Shown piece after piece: positions 1-7,754 of a stretch of DNA of 30,724 bases (position 1 is the stretch's first letter; each line of letters begins with the position of its first letter). The DNA is from a virus. Made by a program: the position numbers and the translations under genes. The notes under the pieces are model-generated. The model saw nothing but the letters and a program-made list of their open reading frames with translations, was not told the DNA's origin and made no database searches. Location of the stretch: IMG/VR virus record IMGVR_UViG_3300030090_003002, positions 1 to 30,724 of that record; one strand, written 5' to 3'.

Positions 1-20
1 TCGGCGTGGTAAAAGACTAA
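1..20 (+). CDS. 3' end of a decoration-protein gene (partial)
   Basis: These bases encode the last residues GVVKD and a stop, and the stop shares its final A with the ATG of the LamG gene. The same bases end the complete gene at 28976-29479. The fragment therefore shows that the LamG copy at the window start sits behind the same neighbour as the copy at the window end. This is the main clue that the two window ends are the same locus. Confidence 0.75.
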
Positions 21-1111
21 TGTTTCCATCAAGACGAGCGACAATAGGTGGCGATGTATTTAGAGATGAGTTCTCTTTAGCGTTTGATGGTACTAATGAC
101 CACGTTCTAACAGACTTTAAGCCTGACTACATACACACCAATGCAACATTTGCTATGTGGGTTAAAATGAATGACCTTGTTGGTACTCAGACAATGGGTT
201 GCCATAGTAATAAGAGATGGTATTTTGGATTTTCAAGTAATAAAGCATTTATAGGAGTTGCAAATCAGAATAAAAATAATATTATAATAACACCCACGCC
301 TGTTGCAGGAGAATGGCTACACTATGCTTGTACAGCAATAGATGGAACAGCAACTGTATATATAAATGGTGTGGCTATGGCAGACACTATGAGCTATACT
401 CAAAATTCAGGGCATAATCCAGTTGATGGTTTTACAATGGGAGCAAGAAATACATCAACATTGGGTAATGGTGAAGACATTATTCTTGAAGCATATATGA
501 ACGCTAATATTTCTGAAGTAGTGCAATATGATAAAGGGCTATCAGCATCTGAAGTAAAAACACTATACAATGGCAGAGAGCCTTATAATCACAAAGAAGG
601 CGTATGCTCATCTAATCTACAAGCGTGGTGGCGTATGGGTGATGGAGTATTAGATGATAGAAATGGACTTGTAGCAGACCAAACAAATGCAACCCTAACA
701 TCTAATGTAGTTGTTAATGGGGAATTTGATACAGATTCTGATTGGACTAAGGGAACTGGGTGGAGCATAAATAATGGAGAAGCAATTTTTACTGGATCAG
801 ATTTTGCAAATTTAACTCCTGCATCTTCACCTTTAGAGTCAGGGAAAAATTATAAAATAACTTTAGATGCAACTGTTACAAATGGTTCTTTTAAACTACA
901 ACATAATAGTGTTGATATAATTACTGGAAACACTACAGGTAGTTTTACTGCGTATTTTACTTCATCAAATACAACATTTAATATTGCAAGAGCAAGTGTT
1001 GGTGTTCAAAATGATTTTACAGTTGATAATATTGTAATAAAAAAAATTAATGGCAAATCAGGTATTATGACAAATATGGATACAAATGACTTTGAAGGAG
1101 ATACGCCATAA
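20..1111 (+). CDS. LamG-like adhesin with C-terminal carbohydrate-binding-like module (copy A)
   Basis: This 363-residue protein is a probable virion surface protein that binds a glycan or other host-surface ligand. Residues of about 15-185 have a laminin-G/concanavalin A-like pattern: AFDGTNDHV, ATFAMWVKM, GEWLHYACTAIDGTATVYI, GFTMGARN, and a closing segment around SASEVKTLYNG. A short linker rich in Trp and Gly (LQAWWRMGDG) follows. Residues of about 226-345 form a separate beta-rich domain beginning NGEFDTDSDW, which resembles CBM4/9-type jelly-roll domains. The last residues (NMDTNDFEGDTP) again match copy B. It overlaps both neighbours by one base (TAATG). LamG is a family-level call; the ligand is unknown, and capsid rather than tail attachment is possible. 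Confidence 0.8.
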   Translation: MFPSRRATIGGDVFRDEFSLAFDGTNDHVLTDFKPDYIHTNATFAMWVKMNDLVGTQTMGCHSNKRWYFGFSSNKAFIGVANQNKNNIIITPTPVAGEWLHYACTAIDGTATVYINGVAMADTMSYTQNSGHNPVDGFTMGARNTSTLGNGEDIILEAYMNANISEVVQYDKGLSASEVKTLYNGREPYNHKEGVCSSNLQAWWRMGDGVLDDRNGLVADQTNATLTSNVVVNGEFDTDSDWTKGTGWSINNGEAIFTGSDFANLTPASSPLESGKNYKITLDATVTNGSFKLQHNSVDIITGNTTGSFTAYFTSSNTTFNIARASVGVQNDFTVDNIVIKKINGKSGIMTNMDTNDFEGDTP

Positions 1112-1347
1112 TGGATTATAGTAACAGAAAATGGGTGATTGTAAATGTATCTGATATAACAGAAGAAATGATTGATAGTGCAATACAATCATCTATGGAT
1201 ACATTAAGAAAAACATTAGATGGCACTCAAGCGATACTTAAATGGGATGGCGACACGCCTACTTGCTTTGATGGTATGACAACGTATAATCATAGCGAGA
1301 TATTAACAGAACTTGCTAAATCAACTTGGACAGAAGCAGATGCCTAA
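1111..1347 (+). CDS. Conserved small protein following the LamG gene
   Basis: A 78-residue acidic protein that I do not recognise by function. It starts with MDYSNRKWVIVNVSDI and has a helical middle (EEMIDSAIQSSMDTLRK) followed by ILKWDGDTPTCF, which echoes the GDTP end of the LamG protein. The ATG overlaps the LamG stop by one base, so the two are probably co-translated. A near-identical copy follows the other LamG gene at 30525. The fixed pairing suggests a partner or chaperone of the adhesin, but this is inference. Confidence 0.7.
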   Translation: MDYSNRKWVIVNVSDITEEMIDSAIQSSMDTLRKTLDGTQAILKWDGDTPTCFDGMTTYNHSEILTELAKSTWTEADA

Positions 1348-1741
1348 GTTTGGTAAAAGGTCAAGAGAAAACTTAGCGACTTGCGATGAAAGGTTACAAA
1401 AGGTATTCAATGAAGTTATTAAACACGTGGATTGCTCAGTTCTCGAAGGCGAAAGAAGTGAAGAAAGACAAAACGAACTTTACAAGTCAGGCAAGACAAA
1501 GGTTAAATACCCTAATGGTCGCCATAATAGTTCCCCTTCTCGTGCTGTTGATGTTACGCCTTATCCTGTAAATTGGAAAGACAGAGAAAGACAAACATTG
1601 TTTGCAGGGTTTGTATTAGGCGTTGCAAAACAGATGGGAATTAATCTGAGATGGGGTGGCGATTGGGATCAAGATTTTGAAGTAATGGATAATCGATTTG
1701 ACGATTTTCCACATTTTGAATTGGATAAAAGTGAGGAGTAA
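1340..1741 (+). CDS. Endolysin, M15 (VanY-like) peptidase
   Basis: This cell-wall peptidase of about 133 residues probably cuts peptide cross-links in peptidoglycan during lysis. The zinc-ligand pattern of phage M15 endopeptidases is visible: GRHNSSPSRAVDV gives His62 and Asp71, and DFPHFEL gives His125. WGGDWD and PYPVNW are also typical. The reading frame is open from a TTG at 1313, but ATG 1340 is preferred because it overlaps the preceding stop by eight bases and begins where homology begins. There is no signal peptide, so release needs a holin, and a candidate lies at 2980. The cleaved bond cannot be read from sequence. Confidence 0.88.
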   Translation: MPKFGKRSRENLATCDERLQKVFNEVIKHVDCSVLEGERSEERQNELYKSGKTKVKYPNGRHNSSPSRAVDVTPYPVNWKDRERQTLFAGFVLGVAKQMGINLRWGGDWDQDFEVMDNRFDDFPHFELDKSEE

Positions 1742-1762
1742 CACTTAATAACAGGATTCTAA

Positions 1763-2980
1763 ATGATAGATATAAATCCTAAAGAGCTTATATGCCCACA
1801 TTGTTATCACGTGGGAATGAGTAAGCAAGGATTCAATGAAAGAGGGCAACAACGATATCAATGTAAAAGTTGCCGAGTAAAAACAATATTTCCTATCTAC
1901 GATGCAGACGTAGAAGTAATAAAAGAAAACGTAAGACTTTCTAAACAGAAACAGAAAGCACAAGACAGAAATAGAATACAAAATAAAGCATTTCGTGAAC
2001 ACGCAAGAATCGAAAATGCAATTGAAGAATATACTAAAGAATTAAAAACGCTTTTTGAAAATAATAGTTTAAATTGTACTACTACAAAACACAAGACGAA
2101 TAATAAAGCAGTTGGTGTCATACAATTTTCAGATGTCCACTTTAACGAACTCGTTGATTTAGAAAACAATAAATATGACTTTAGCGTTGCATCCAAAAGA
2201 ACAAGACATTTCGTAAATAAGGCTAAAACGTACTTTAAAACAGCAAAGGTAAGCAATATAGTCTTTGCATTAACAGGCGACCTTATGAATAGTGATAGAA
2301 GATTGGATGAGCTATTGAATCAAGCTACAAACAGAGCTAAGGCAACATTTCTTGGGGTGGACATATTACAACAAGCAATACTTGATATGGCTAAAGAGTT
2401 TAATGTAACAGTTGCATCTATTGTTGGTAACGAAGGTAGAGCAAACAAAGAACTTGGGTGGAGCGATATAATAGCAACAGATAACTATGATTATACGATA
2501 TTTCAATGTTTGAGATATTTATTTAGAGATAGTGATGTTAAATTTATACACGGTGATCCATCAGAATTAGTGGTTAACGTAGCAGGTCAAAATCTTTTAA
2601 TGATGCACGGACACGGATCATTTAGAGGTAAACTTGATACAGCAGTTAATCAGATAGCAGGTCGCTATTCTTTGAAAGGTATAAAGATAGACTATGTTAT
2701 ATTTGGACACGTTCATAGTGCAAGAGTAGGTGATAATTTCGGTAGGTCATCTTCTATGGTCGGTGCAAATTCGTATTCAGAGAAAGCACTTAATCTCAAT
2801 GGAAGGGCAAGTCAGAATTGCTATATATTCTATGACAATGGGAATAGGGATGGGATTAAAATTGACCTGCAAAACACACAAAACGAGGGATATGATATAG
2901 ACAAATCACTCGAAGCGTATAATGCAAAGTCGCACGGTAAAGTTAAAACAAAGAAAACAATATTTGAGGTAGTAGTATAA
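1763..2980 (+). CDS. Zinc-ribbon plus calcineurin-like metallophosphoesterase
   Basis: A 405-residue two-domain protein. Residues 11-37 form a zinc ribbon (CPHC...CKSC; Cys11, 14, 34, 37), like the DNA-binding ribbons of transposases. A charged helical linker spans about 50-100. The rest carries metallophosphoesterase motifs in order: FSDVHF (Asp124, His126), LTGDLMNS, VGNEGR in place of the usual GNHE/GNHD, MMHGHGSF and IFGHVHSARV. Such enzymes cut phosphodiesters in nucleic acids, nucleotides or proteins, and the fused ribbon favours a nucleic acid substrate. It sits 21 bases after the endolysin and overlaps the holin-like gene by one base. Substrate and role are unknown. Confidence 0.85.
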   Translation: MIDINPKELICPHCYHVGMSKQGFNERGQQRYQCKSCRVKTIFPIYDADVEVIKENVRLSKQKQKAQDRNRIQNKAFREHARIENAIEEYTKELKTLFENNSLNCTTTKHKTNNKAVGVIQFSDVHFNELVDLENNKYDFSVASKRTRHFVNKAKTYFKTAKVSNIVFALTGDLMNSDRRLDELLNQATNRAKATFLGVDILQQAILDMAKEFNVTVASIVGNEGRANKELGWSDIIATDNYDYTIFQCLRYLFRDSDVKFIHGDPSELVVNVAGQNLLMMHGHGSFRGKLDTAVNQIAGRYSLKGIKIDYVIFGHVHSARVGDNFGRSSSMVGANSYSEKALNLNGRASQNCYIFYDNGNRDGIKIDLQNTQNEGYDIDKSLEAYNAKSHGKVKTKKTIFEVVV

Positions 2981-3276
2981 TGGATTTATTTGCAATATTA
3001 GAACAATTTGGCGTACCAGTAGCTATGTGTGTGGCGTTTGGATATTTTATATTTAAGCAAAACTCTTGGATACAAAATGATTTAAAGCGTGATTTAGATG
3101 ATGCAAATGAAAGATTTGAAAAAATAGTAATAGGACTTATAAACTCGCAAAAACAAATGCAATTAGATATTAAAGAATCTAAAGCGAGTTATAGAGCAAT
3201 AGTAGAAATACTGGCTTCTCTTAGTGGAAATGGATTAAAAGAGAAGTTTTTAAACAAAAGAGATAACAATTATTAA
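2980..3276 (+). CDS. Holin-like membrane protein (BhlA/UviB type candidate)
   Basis: This 98-residue protein has one hydrophobic segment near the N-terminus (about residues 10-25, FGVPVAMCVAFGYFIF) followed by a long charged helical region of coiled-coil character. This resembles BhlA/UviB-type holins: a single membrane helix and a charged cytoplasmic tail. It lies two genes behind the endolysin and overlaps the phosphoesterase stop by one base. It would permeabilise the membrane so that the signal-less endolysin can escape. The topology is seen; the holin role is inferred from topology and place. Confidence 0.6.
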   Translation: MDLFAILEQFGVPVAMCVAFGYFIFKQNSWIQNDLKRDLDDANERFEKIVIGLINSQKQMQLDIKESKASYRAIVEILASLSGNGLKEKFLNKRDNNY

Positions 3277-3289
3277 AAGGAGATAACCT

Positions 3290-3586
3290 ATGTTAGATTC
3301 AGTATTAGGAGTATTAGGTAACAATTCAGGATTATTAGTTGGTGGTGGATCATCTGCCATCGTTTTATGGGTATTAAAAAAGATACCTAACGAGCATATT
3401 TGCTCTGTCATAGAAACTGGGTGCGAAAGCATTGGTAGAGTAATGACATTAAACCTTAGTAAATGGAAAGCAACAGCAAAGGTGTGGAACTCAACTATAG
3501 AGCCATACTTTATTGATTTGATTGACAATGTGTTTGGTAGCATTGTTAGAGGGTTTATTAAGGGATTGAGAGTTGATAACAAGTAA
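3290..3586 (+). CDS. Small membrane protein of the lysis region
   Basis: A 98-residue protein preceded by a good SD (AAGGAG). Residues of about 12-31 are Gly-rich and hydrophobic (SGLLVGGGSSAIVLWVL), consistent with one membrane helix. The rest contains amphipathic helices (YFIDLIDNVFGSIVRGF). I do not recognise the family. Its place after the holin candidate makes a second holin, antiholin or membrane accessory protein possible. There is no spanin signature such as a lipobox. Confidence 0.55.
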   Translation: MLDSVLGVLGNNSGLLVGGGSSAIVLWVLKKIPNEHICSVIETGCESIGRVMTLNLSKWKATAKVWNSTIEPYFIDLIDNVFGSIVRGFIKGLRVDNK

Positions 3587-3761
3587 GATTATCGCAAAAG
3601 TATTGCCTTTCATAATGAAACAAGTGTGGAAGGCAATCTTGCCTGAATTAAAGCCTTTACAGAAATATGTAAATGAGCCGAATGATTTAGATTTAAAAGT
3701 AAAAAGAATTGAGAAAAAACTTAAAAGATTGGAAAAGCAAATAGATGGTTTACATGGATGA
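3573..3761 (+). CDS. Small coiled-coil protein (TTG start)
   Basis: A 62-residue protein whose reading frame opens with TTG inside the end of the preceding gene. No ATG in frame is early enough, and a GAG-type SD precedes the TTG. It has an N-terminal hydrophobic/amphipathic stretch and a basic heptad-like C-terminus (VKRIEKKLKRLEKQIDGL) that should form a coiled coil. Overlap on both sides indicates translational coupling. The function is unknown; it may anchor or trimerise with the fibre-like product encoded next. Confidence 0.5.
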   Translation: MITSKIIAKVLPFIMKQVWKAILPELKPLQKYVNEPNDLDLKVKRIEKKLKRLEKQIDGLHG

Positions 3762-4341
3762 AAGAAACCTAAAGCTACAACATAAGCTATCACAAGATAG
3801 ACAAGTTGTAAAAATAGGCGATGATTCAACAGGATTATTATTAAAAGATAATCGTGTATTTGTTGAACAACAACCATCTGAAGAAAACGAAGTAGCTACA
3901 AAGAAATATGTAGATAATTTCAAGAATATCATTAATGGTGGATTTAATTATGGATATGCAGCAGGTACAAAAGTATATCTGCCACTAAACGGATATATAT
4001 TTGAATCAAGTAGCTCATCAGGCAGAAATGAGTACCAAGTATTTGTATCGCCTTATGATGGATATTTAAATCAAGTTATAATGCGTAGCGAAGAAGCGTG
4101 TGGTAGTACAATAGTTGGTTTACATAAATCATCAGCAGGAACTGAAATACCTAATAGCACAGCATCAGCAACAGTTACAGTAGATATGGCAGAAGATGAT
4201 ATAGCATATAAGTTTGACTTTACAAGCGATAATACTTTTGTTGCAGGAGATGTCTTGGCTATATCATTTGATCCAACTAACGATGCGAATGATACAATAT
4301 TTGCAGTAGAATTTATTTTAAATAGTATGGCAGGATTATAG
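3745..4341 (+). CDS. Fibre-like structural protein
   Basis: A protein of about 198 residues (195 if ATG 3754 is used; both starts overlap the upstream gene). The N-terminal part contains EVATKKYVDN, a short helix motif common where phage fibre shafts trimerise or join. The C-terminal part is beta-rich with many Ser/Thr/Asn, ending in an Ala/Asp-rich beta domain (VAGDVLAISFDPTND), and looks like a jelly-roll tip. It resembles the next gene product in layout, suggesting a pair of fibre or decoration proteins. The family is inferred from composition and the ATKKYVD motif only. Confidence 0.55.
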   Translation: MVYMDERNLKLQHKLSQDRQVVKIGDDSTGLLLKDNRVFVEQQPSEENEVATKKYVDNFKNIINGGFNYGYAAGTKVYLPLNGYIFESSSSSGRNEYQVFVSPYDGYLNQVIMRSEEACGSTIVGLHKSSAGTEIPNSTASATVTVDMAEDDIAYKFDFTSDNTFVAGDVLAISFDPTNDANDTIFAVEFILNSMAGL

Positions 4342-4348
4342 GAGAATA

Positions 4349-5125
4349 ATGAGTTTAACAGGTAAAACATTAAAAGATACATATATAGATTTACTACAAT
4401 TAGACAACTCTAATAGTGGAACACCTACAACGATAAAAAGAATAAAAGATGGTGCAGGTAGTTCAACTGCTTTAATGATATCAGATGACCAATTACGAGT
4501 AAATCCAGTAAACGATGATACAACAGCAGCATTAGTAGTAAGGGCAAAATCAGGGGATACAATATTACAAGTAGATTCTACAAATAATGTTGTATCTGCA
4601 TCAGGAAATACAGTAAATACGCAATACGCTTATTTTAGTGTAGTAACCACTCACTTTAGTAATGCAGCAGCTAATGAACATTATGCAATACCATTCGCAA
4701 ATGGTAACAACGCAGCAACTACATCATATATAAGTTTAGGTACAGGAACTGATCCTGCTACATCAGTAGATACAAATAGCGTTGCATATAAACTTGTTCC
4801 TGTTATGTGGTATATTCCTGATAATATGACAATAGATGCTGTTTATTCGTTTGAAGGTGCAGATGCAGCAACTGGTGATACAACTCGTATGCACTTAATG
4901 AGCTATGATTTTACATCAGGTGCGACAAGTCCACTAACAAACGGAACATTATTAGCACATAATTCAGATGTAACTAACGCAGGTTATGAGCAACCATATT
5001 TAAGTACGTGGACAGTAGATAGTTCAGATGTAGTAGCAGGAAAAGTAATTTTAGCAGCATTTAGATCAGATAGCAATAACTCAGATTATTCATTAACAAT
5101 TAAAGTAAAATACCATTTAACGTAG
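4349..5125 (+). CDS. Fibre or surface protein
   Basis: A 258-residue protein with SD GGAG. The N-terminus (SLTGKTLKDTYIDLLQLDN) and the following IKDGAGSSTALMIS segment have the look of the attachment end of marine-phage fibre proteins. The rest is Thr/Asn/Ser-rich beta sequence, closing with a hydrophobic strand pattern (YSLTIKVKYHLT). No enzymatic motif is seen. It stands between the shorter fibre-like protein and a large structural protein. A receptor-binding or capsid-fibre role is inference. Confidence 0.55.
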   Translation: MSLTGKTLKDTYIDLLQLDNSNSGTPTTIKRIKDGAGSSTALMISDDQLRVNPVNDDTTAALVVRAKSGDTILQVDSTNNVVSASGNTVNTQYAYFSVVTTHFSNAAANEHYAIPFANGNNAATTSYISLGTGTDPATSVDTNSVAYKLVPVMWYIPDNMTIDAVYSFEGADAATGDTTRMHLMSYDFTSGATSPLTNGTLLAHNSDVTNAGYEQPYLSTWTVDSSDVVAGKVILAAFRSDSNNSDYSLTIKVKYHLT

Positions 5126-5135
5126 GGGAAAAATT

Positions 5136-6653
5136 ATGGCAGTAGAACCATCAGGCACATATACAACACAAGATATTGGTAGGGGTATGAAAAACACAAC
5201 ATCACAAAAAGTAGATTACACAAAACCAATATCAACAAAAACAAAATCTGTAGCATATAGTGCAACAGTACACAATTTATTATTAGATTTAGCACCTACA
5301 GATGATTCAGGTGATGATGAAAAACACGTTGGCTCTGCTCCTATAAGTGCAGTAAAGGTTAAAAACGATGGATATGTGTCAGCACTTGCCATTTTAGGTT
5401 ATACAAGATATACAGCAGAAACAACAGAAGCTAACACAGAATATGTACATTATTTATTAGCACCTGAAGAAGAAATTATTATACCTGCATCAAGAGCAAT
5501 TATTGTAGATAGCTTAGACCAATTTGATGGAACAGCAATAACAGCAACAGCACCACACTCTGATATGTACGTAGCAAGTGGATGTTTACTTGATGAGGGA
5601 AGTAATATTACAGATTCAGTTACAAACTTTACAGTAGATGACGGAGATTATTTTGAAGTGGGTGATTTAATTCGTCTTGATAATGAAATTATGGAAGTAA
5701 CAGCAATATCAGGAACTGAGTTGTATGTAATAAGAGCAGTTGGTGGCTCAACAGCAGCATCACATAATGACGATGTTGCAATTAGACTACCATTTTACAA
5801 CGCATATCACGACTTTGATAAATATAGTGTTGCACAGACAGATGCACTTGGAAGATATAAAGCAACTAATCTTGCAGGATATGGTAGAGTAGCATCTGAT
5901 GAAGGTGGAATATCAGCAGGTAGTATATCAATACAATTCTATGAAGCAGGATATGCGAAACTTGGACTTACAGATGTATCATCAAATACAGAGAGTGGAC
6001 TAACAGCATCAACTGCGTATGAGTTTGATATAACAGTAGATGGTGGTACAACTTATGACAATCTATCATTTACAGTAGATTCAAGTAATACAAAGTTTGG
6101 TGGCTCTAATGGTATAATTGCAAAAATTCAAGATGCACTTGATACGCAATACTACACAGCAGGAAATCTGTTTGAAAAGAGAGTAATTGTATCAATAGAA
6201 GGTGGAGATATAATATTTAGAAGTGGCTCACACCTTTCTACATCAGCAGTTGTGCTTGGGGCAGGATCAAGTGGCACAGCAGAGTTTTTAGGCTCAGGAA
6301 GAATCCCTGCAAGTCCAACATCAGTTGCAGCACGATTAGCACAAGAAGTTAATTATGATAAAGTAACAAACGCAGCAACCTATAAAAATATATTTATTAG
6401 AGATGATGGGCGTGGTAATTTAATATATAAAAATACACAGGTTGTCGGAAGTTGCAATTATGAGAGTGGTGCAATAGACTTTACTGTAGGAGATAAGCCA
6501 AATTCAGAATTTGTAGTTAGTTTGCTACATACATCAGCTATGAGTGGAGCATTATCAACAGCAGGTAGTGGTAGAGCTAACTCATTAAGACAAGTGCTTG
6601 GGAATACACCACAACAAAAGTGTGAAGCAATCTTAACAGTAGAAACATTTTAG
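5136..6653 (+). CDS. Large beta-rich structural protein, unassigned
   Basis: A 505-residue protein with SD GGGGA. Near residues 175-220 is a segment (FEVGDLIRLDNEIMEVTAI then AVGGSTAASHNDD) of a kind found in phage virion proteins, where a GD-I-x-x-D-N-E-x-M-x-V strand pair precedes an R-x-G-GS/T-A-x-x-H turn. The remainder is rich in Ser, Thr, Gly and Asp with no catalytic motif. A tail sheath was considered, but no sheath feature is seen and the tail-tube gene stands behind a tail-terminator gene instead. It is probably a neck, fibre or capsid-surface protein. Confidence 0.5.
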   Translation: MAVEPSGTYTTQDIGRGMKNTTSQKVDYTKPISTKTKSVAYSATVHNLLLDLAPTDDSGDDEKHVGSAPISAVKVKNDGYVSALAILGYTRYTAETTEANTEYVHYLLAPEEEIIIPASRAIIVDSLDQFDGTAITATAPHSDMYVASGCLLDEGSNITDSVTNFTVDDGDYFEVGDLIRLDNEIMEVTAISGTELYVIRAVGGSTAASHNDDVAIRLPFYNAYHDFDKYSVAQTDALGRYKATNLAGYGRVASDEGGISAGSISIQFYEAGYAKLGLTDVSSNTESGLTASTAYEFDITVDGGTTYDNLSFTVDSSNTKFGGSNGIIAKIQDALDTQYYTAGNLFEKRVIVSIEGGDIIFRSGSHLSTSAVVLGAGSSGTAEFLGSGRIPASPTSVAARLAQEVNYDKVTNAATYKNIFIRDDGRGNLIYKNTQVVGSCNYESGAIDFTVGDKPNSEFVVSLLHTSAMSGALSTAGSGRANSLRQVLGNTPQQKCEAILTVETF

Positions 6654-6662
6654 GAGGTTATG

Positions 6663-6755
6663 ATGCCATATCATAAAGGATACAAAGCAGGTAAGAAAAA
6701 AATGAAAAGAAAAGCTGTAAAAAGAAAAAGAATCGTTAGAAGAAAAAGGAAATAA
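6663..6755 (+). CDS. Tiny Lys/Arg-rich protein
   Basis: A 30-residue peptide (MPYHKGYKAGKKKMKRKA and on), more than half Lys or Arg after the first few residues. Start ATG 6663 is preferred over ATG 6660 because AGGAGG at 6652-6657 gives five rather than two bases of spacing. This consensus SD is among the best in the window and argues for real expression. It stands between two structural genes. Such basic peptides could bind packaged DNA or an acidic virion protein; this is inference. Confidence 0.7.
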   Translation: MPYHKGYKAGKKKMKRKAVKRKRIVRRKRK

Positions 6756-6758
6756 TAA

Positions 6759-7754
6759 ATGGCGACAGACTTTAAATATGCAAGTCAAAGTGATTTAAAT
6801 AGATATGTAGGTGATATAGTTGCAGATGCAGATAGTAAAAGGCAAGTATATAACTGGGAAACTACAGACACTACACACTTCTACAAATCATACAATACAG
6901 GATTTATTAGCGTATTATTTTTTGATGGTATAGAAGGAACACCAGTTACAGATGATCCTAATGCTAATTATGAATTTAGATACTCAGAAGGTAATGATTC
7001 TGTTGAGGTGTTTATAAATACAGATAATCCTAATGATATTGTGGTTGAAGCAGGGTTTGACAATACAACTTACTACGACCAAATACTTGTAGATGCTTCG
7101 ATGGAGTTAAATAACTTACTTGATGCACGTTATCCAACGCCATTACCTAAATATGACCAATATGACGGAAATACAACACACTCAGCATCAACTACAGAGT
7201 ATGATGCAATAATAATTAAAATGACGTGCTACATAGCAGCATCAAACGCACTAAGAACAATAGGCGAAACAGAGAAAGCTGATTACTATTATGATTTAGT
7301 AACAAACGCAGAAAAAACAGGAATGGCAGATAGATTAAACTTAGGTGAATTTAAATTAGCATTTGAAGTAGATAGCCACGATGACAAAGGCAAAGTAAGA
7401 AATATATCTAAAGCAGGTACAATGGATATTGTAGAAACAGCAGGTGAATGGTATGGTGAAAAATATGATGTTGTGCGTATTACTTGCACAACTGGTGGTG
7501 CTTATGGTACTGCAATAGTAAAAGCAGAAACGTATGGAAATGATGCGTTATTTGGCACTACAACTGAAAACATTAAAGTTACAGGTGGACTACAGGAAAT
7601 AGTAAATGGATTATACGTTAGGTTTCAAGGTGCATCTATGAATTTAGATACAACGCCTGACCAATGGGAAGTAACTGTAACAGGATCAGATAGAAAACTT
7701 ACAAATGCACAGACAGGTGCAATAGATTTAACAAGGCGAGGATATAGCGTATAA
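6759..7754 (+). CDS. Head-tail connector protein, DUF1320/gp36-like, with extra domain
   Basis: A 331-residue protein. It begins YASQSDLNRYVGD and, after an insert of about 75 residues, continues with a helical part (DQILVDASMELNNLLDARYP, then CYIAASNALR) and a segment around EKADYYYDL. This is the pattern of short helical connector proteins that bridge portal and tail. Those are normally about 130-160 residues. Here about 120 further residues form a beta-rich C-terminal domain ending LTRRGYSV. It overlaps the following tail-completion gene by one base. The family call is moderate; the fused domain is not recognised. Confidence 0.6.
   Translation: MATDFKYASQSDLNRYVGDIVADADSKRQVYNWETTDTTHFYKSYNTGFISVLFFDGIEGTPVTDDPNANYEFRYSEGNDSVEVFINTDNPNDIVVEAGFDNTTYYDQILVDASMELNNLLDARYPTPLPKYDQYDGNTTHSASTTEYDAIIIKMTCYIAASNALRTIGETEKADYYYDLVTNAEKTGMADRLNLGEFKLAFEVDSHDDKGKVRNISKAGTMDIVETAGEWYGEKYDVVRITCTTGGAYGTAIVKAETYGNDALFGTTTENIKVTGGLQEIVNGLYVRFQGASMNLDTTPDQWEVTVTGSDRKLTNAQTGAIDLTRRGYSV

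Larger units (their letters stand above)
1..1310 (+). repeat. Near-repeat of the window end (copy A)
   Basis: This segment is colinear with 29460-30724. The two begin at the same base inside the decoration-gene tail, and the window stops at the base matching 1310. The outer parts agree closely, with about seven differences by eye over the 200 bases shared by 1111-1310 and 30525-30724. The stretch of about 694-1071 is unrelated to 30132-30484. Likely explanations are terminal overlap of a circular or circularly permuted genome with variant reads, or less likely a true duplication. Confidence 0.85.

Noticed and set aside
1-1347. Tandem duplication of the LamG and partner genes as the explanation for the two ends
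   Set aside because: Copy A is preceded by the decoration-gene tail rather than the partner-gene tail, which a simple tandem duplication would not produce. It remains possible if the duplicated unit included that tail.
5136-6653. Tail sheath identity for the 505-residue protein
   Set aside because: Size fits a sheath, but the gene is separated from the tube gene by connector and terminator genes, and no sheath motif or baseplate set is visible.
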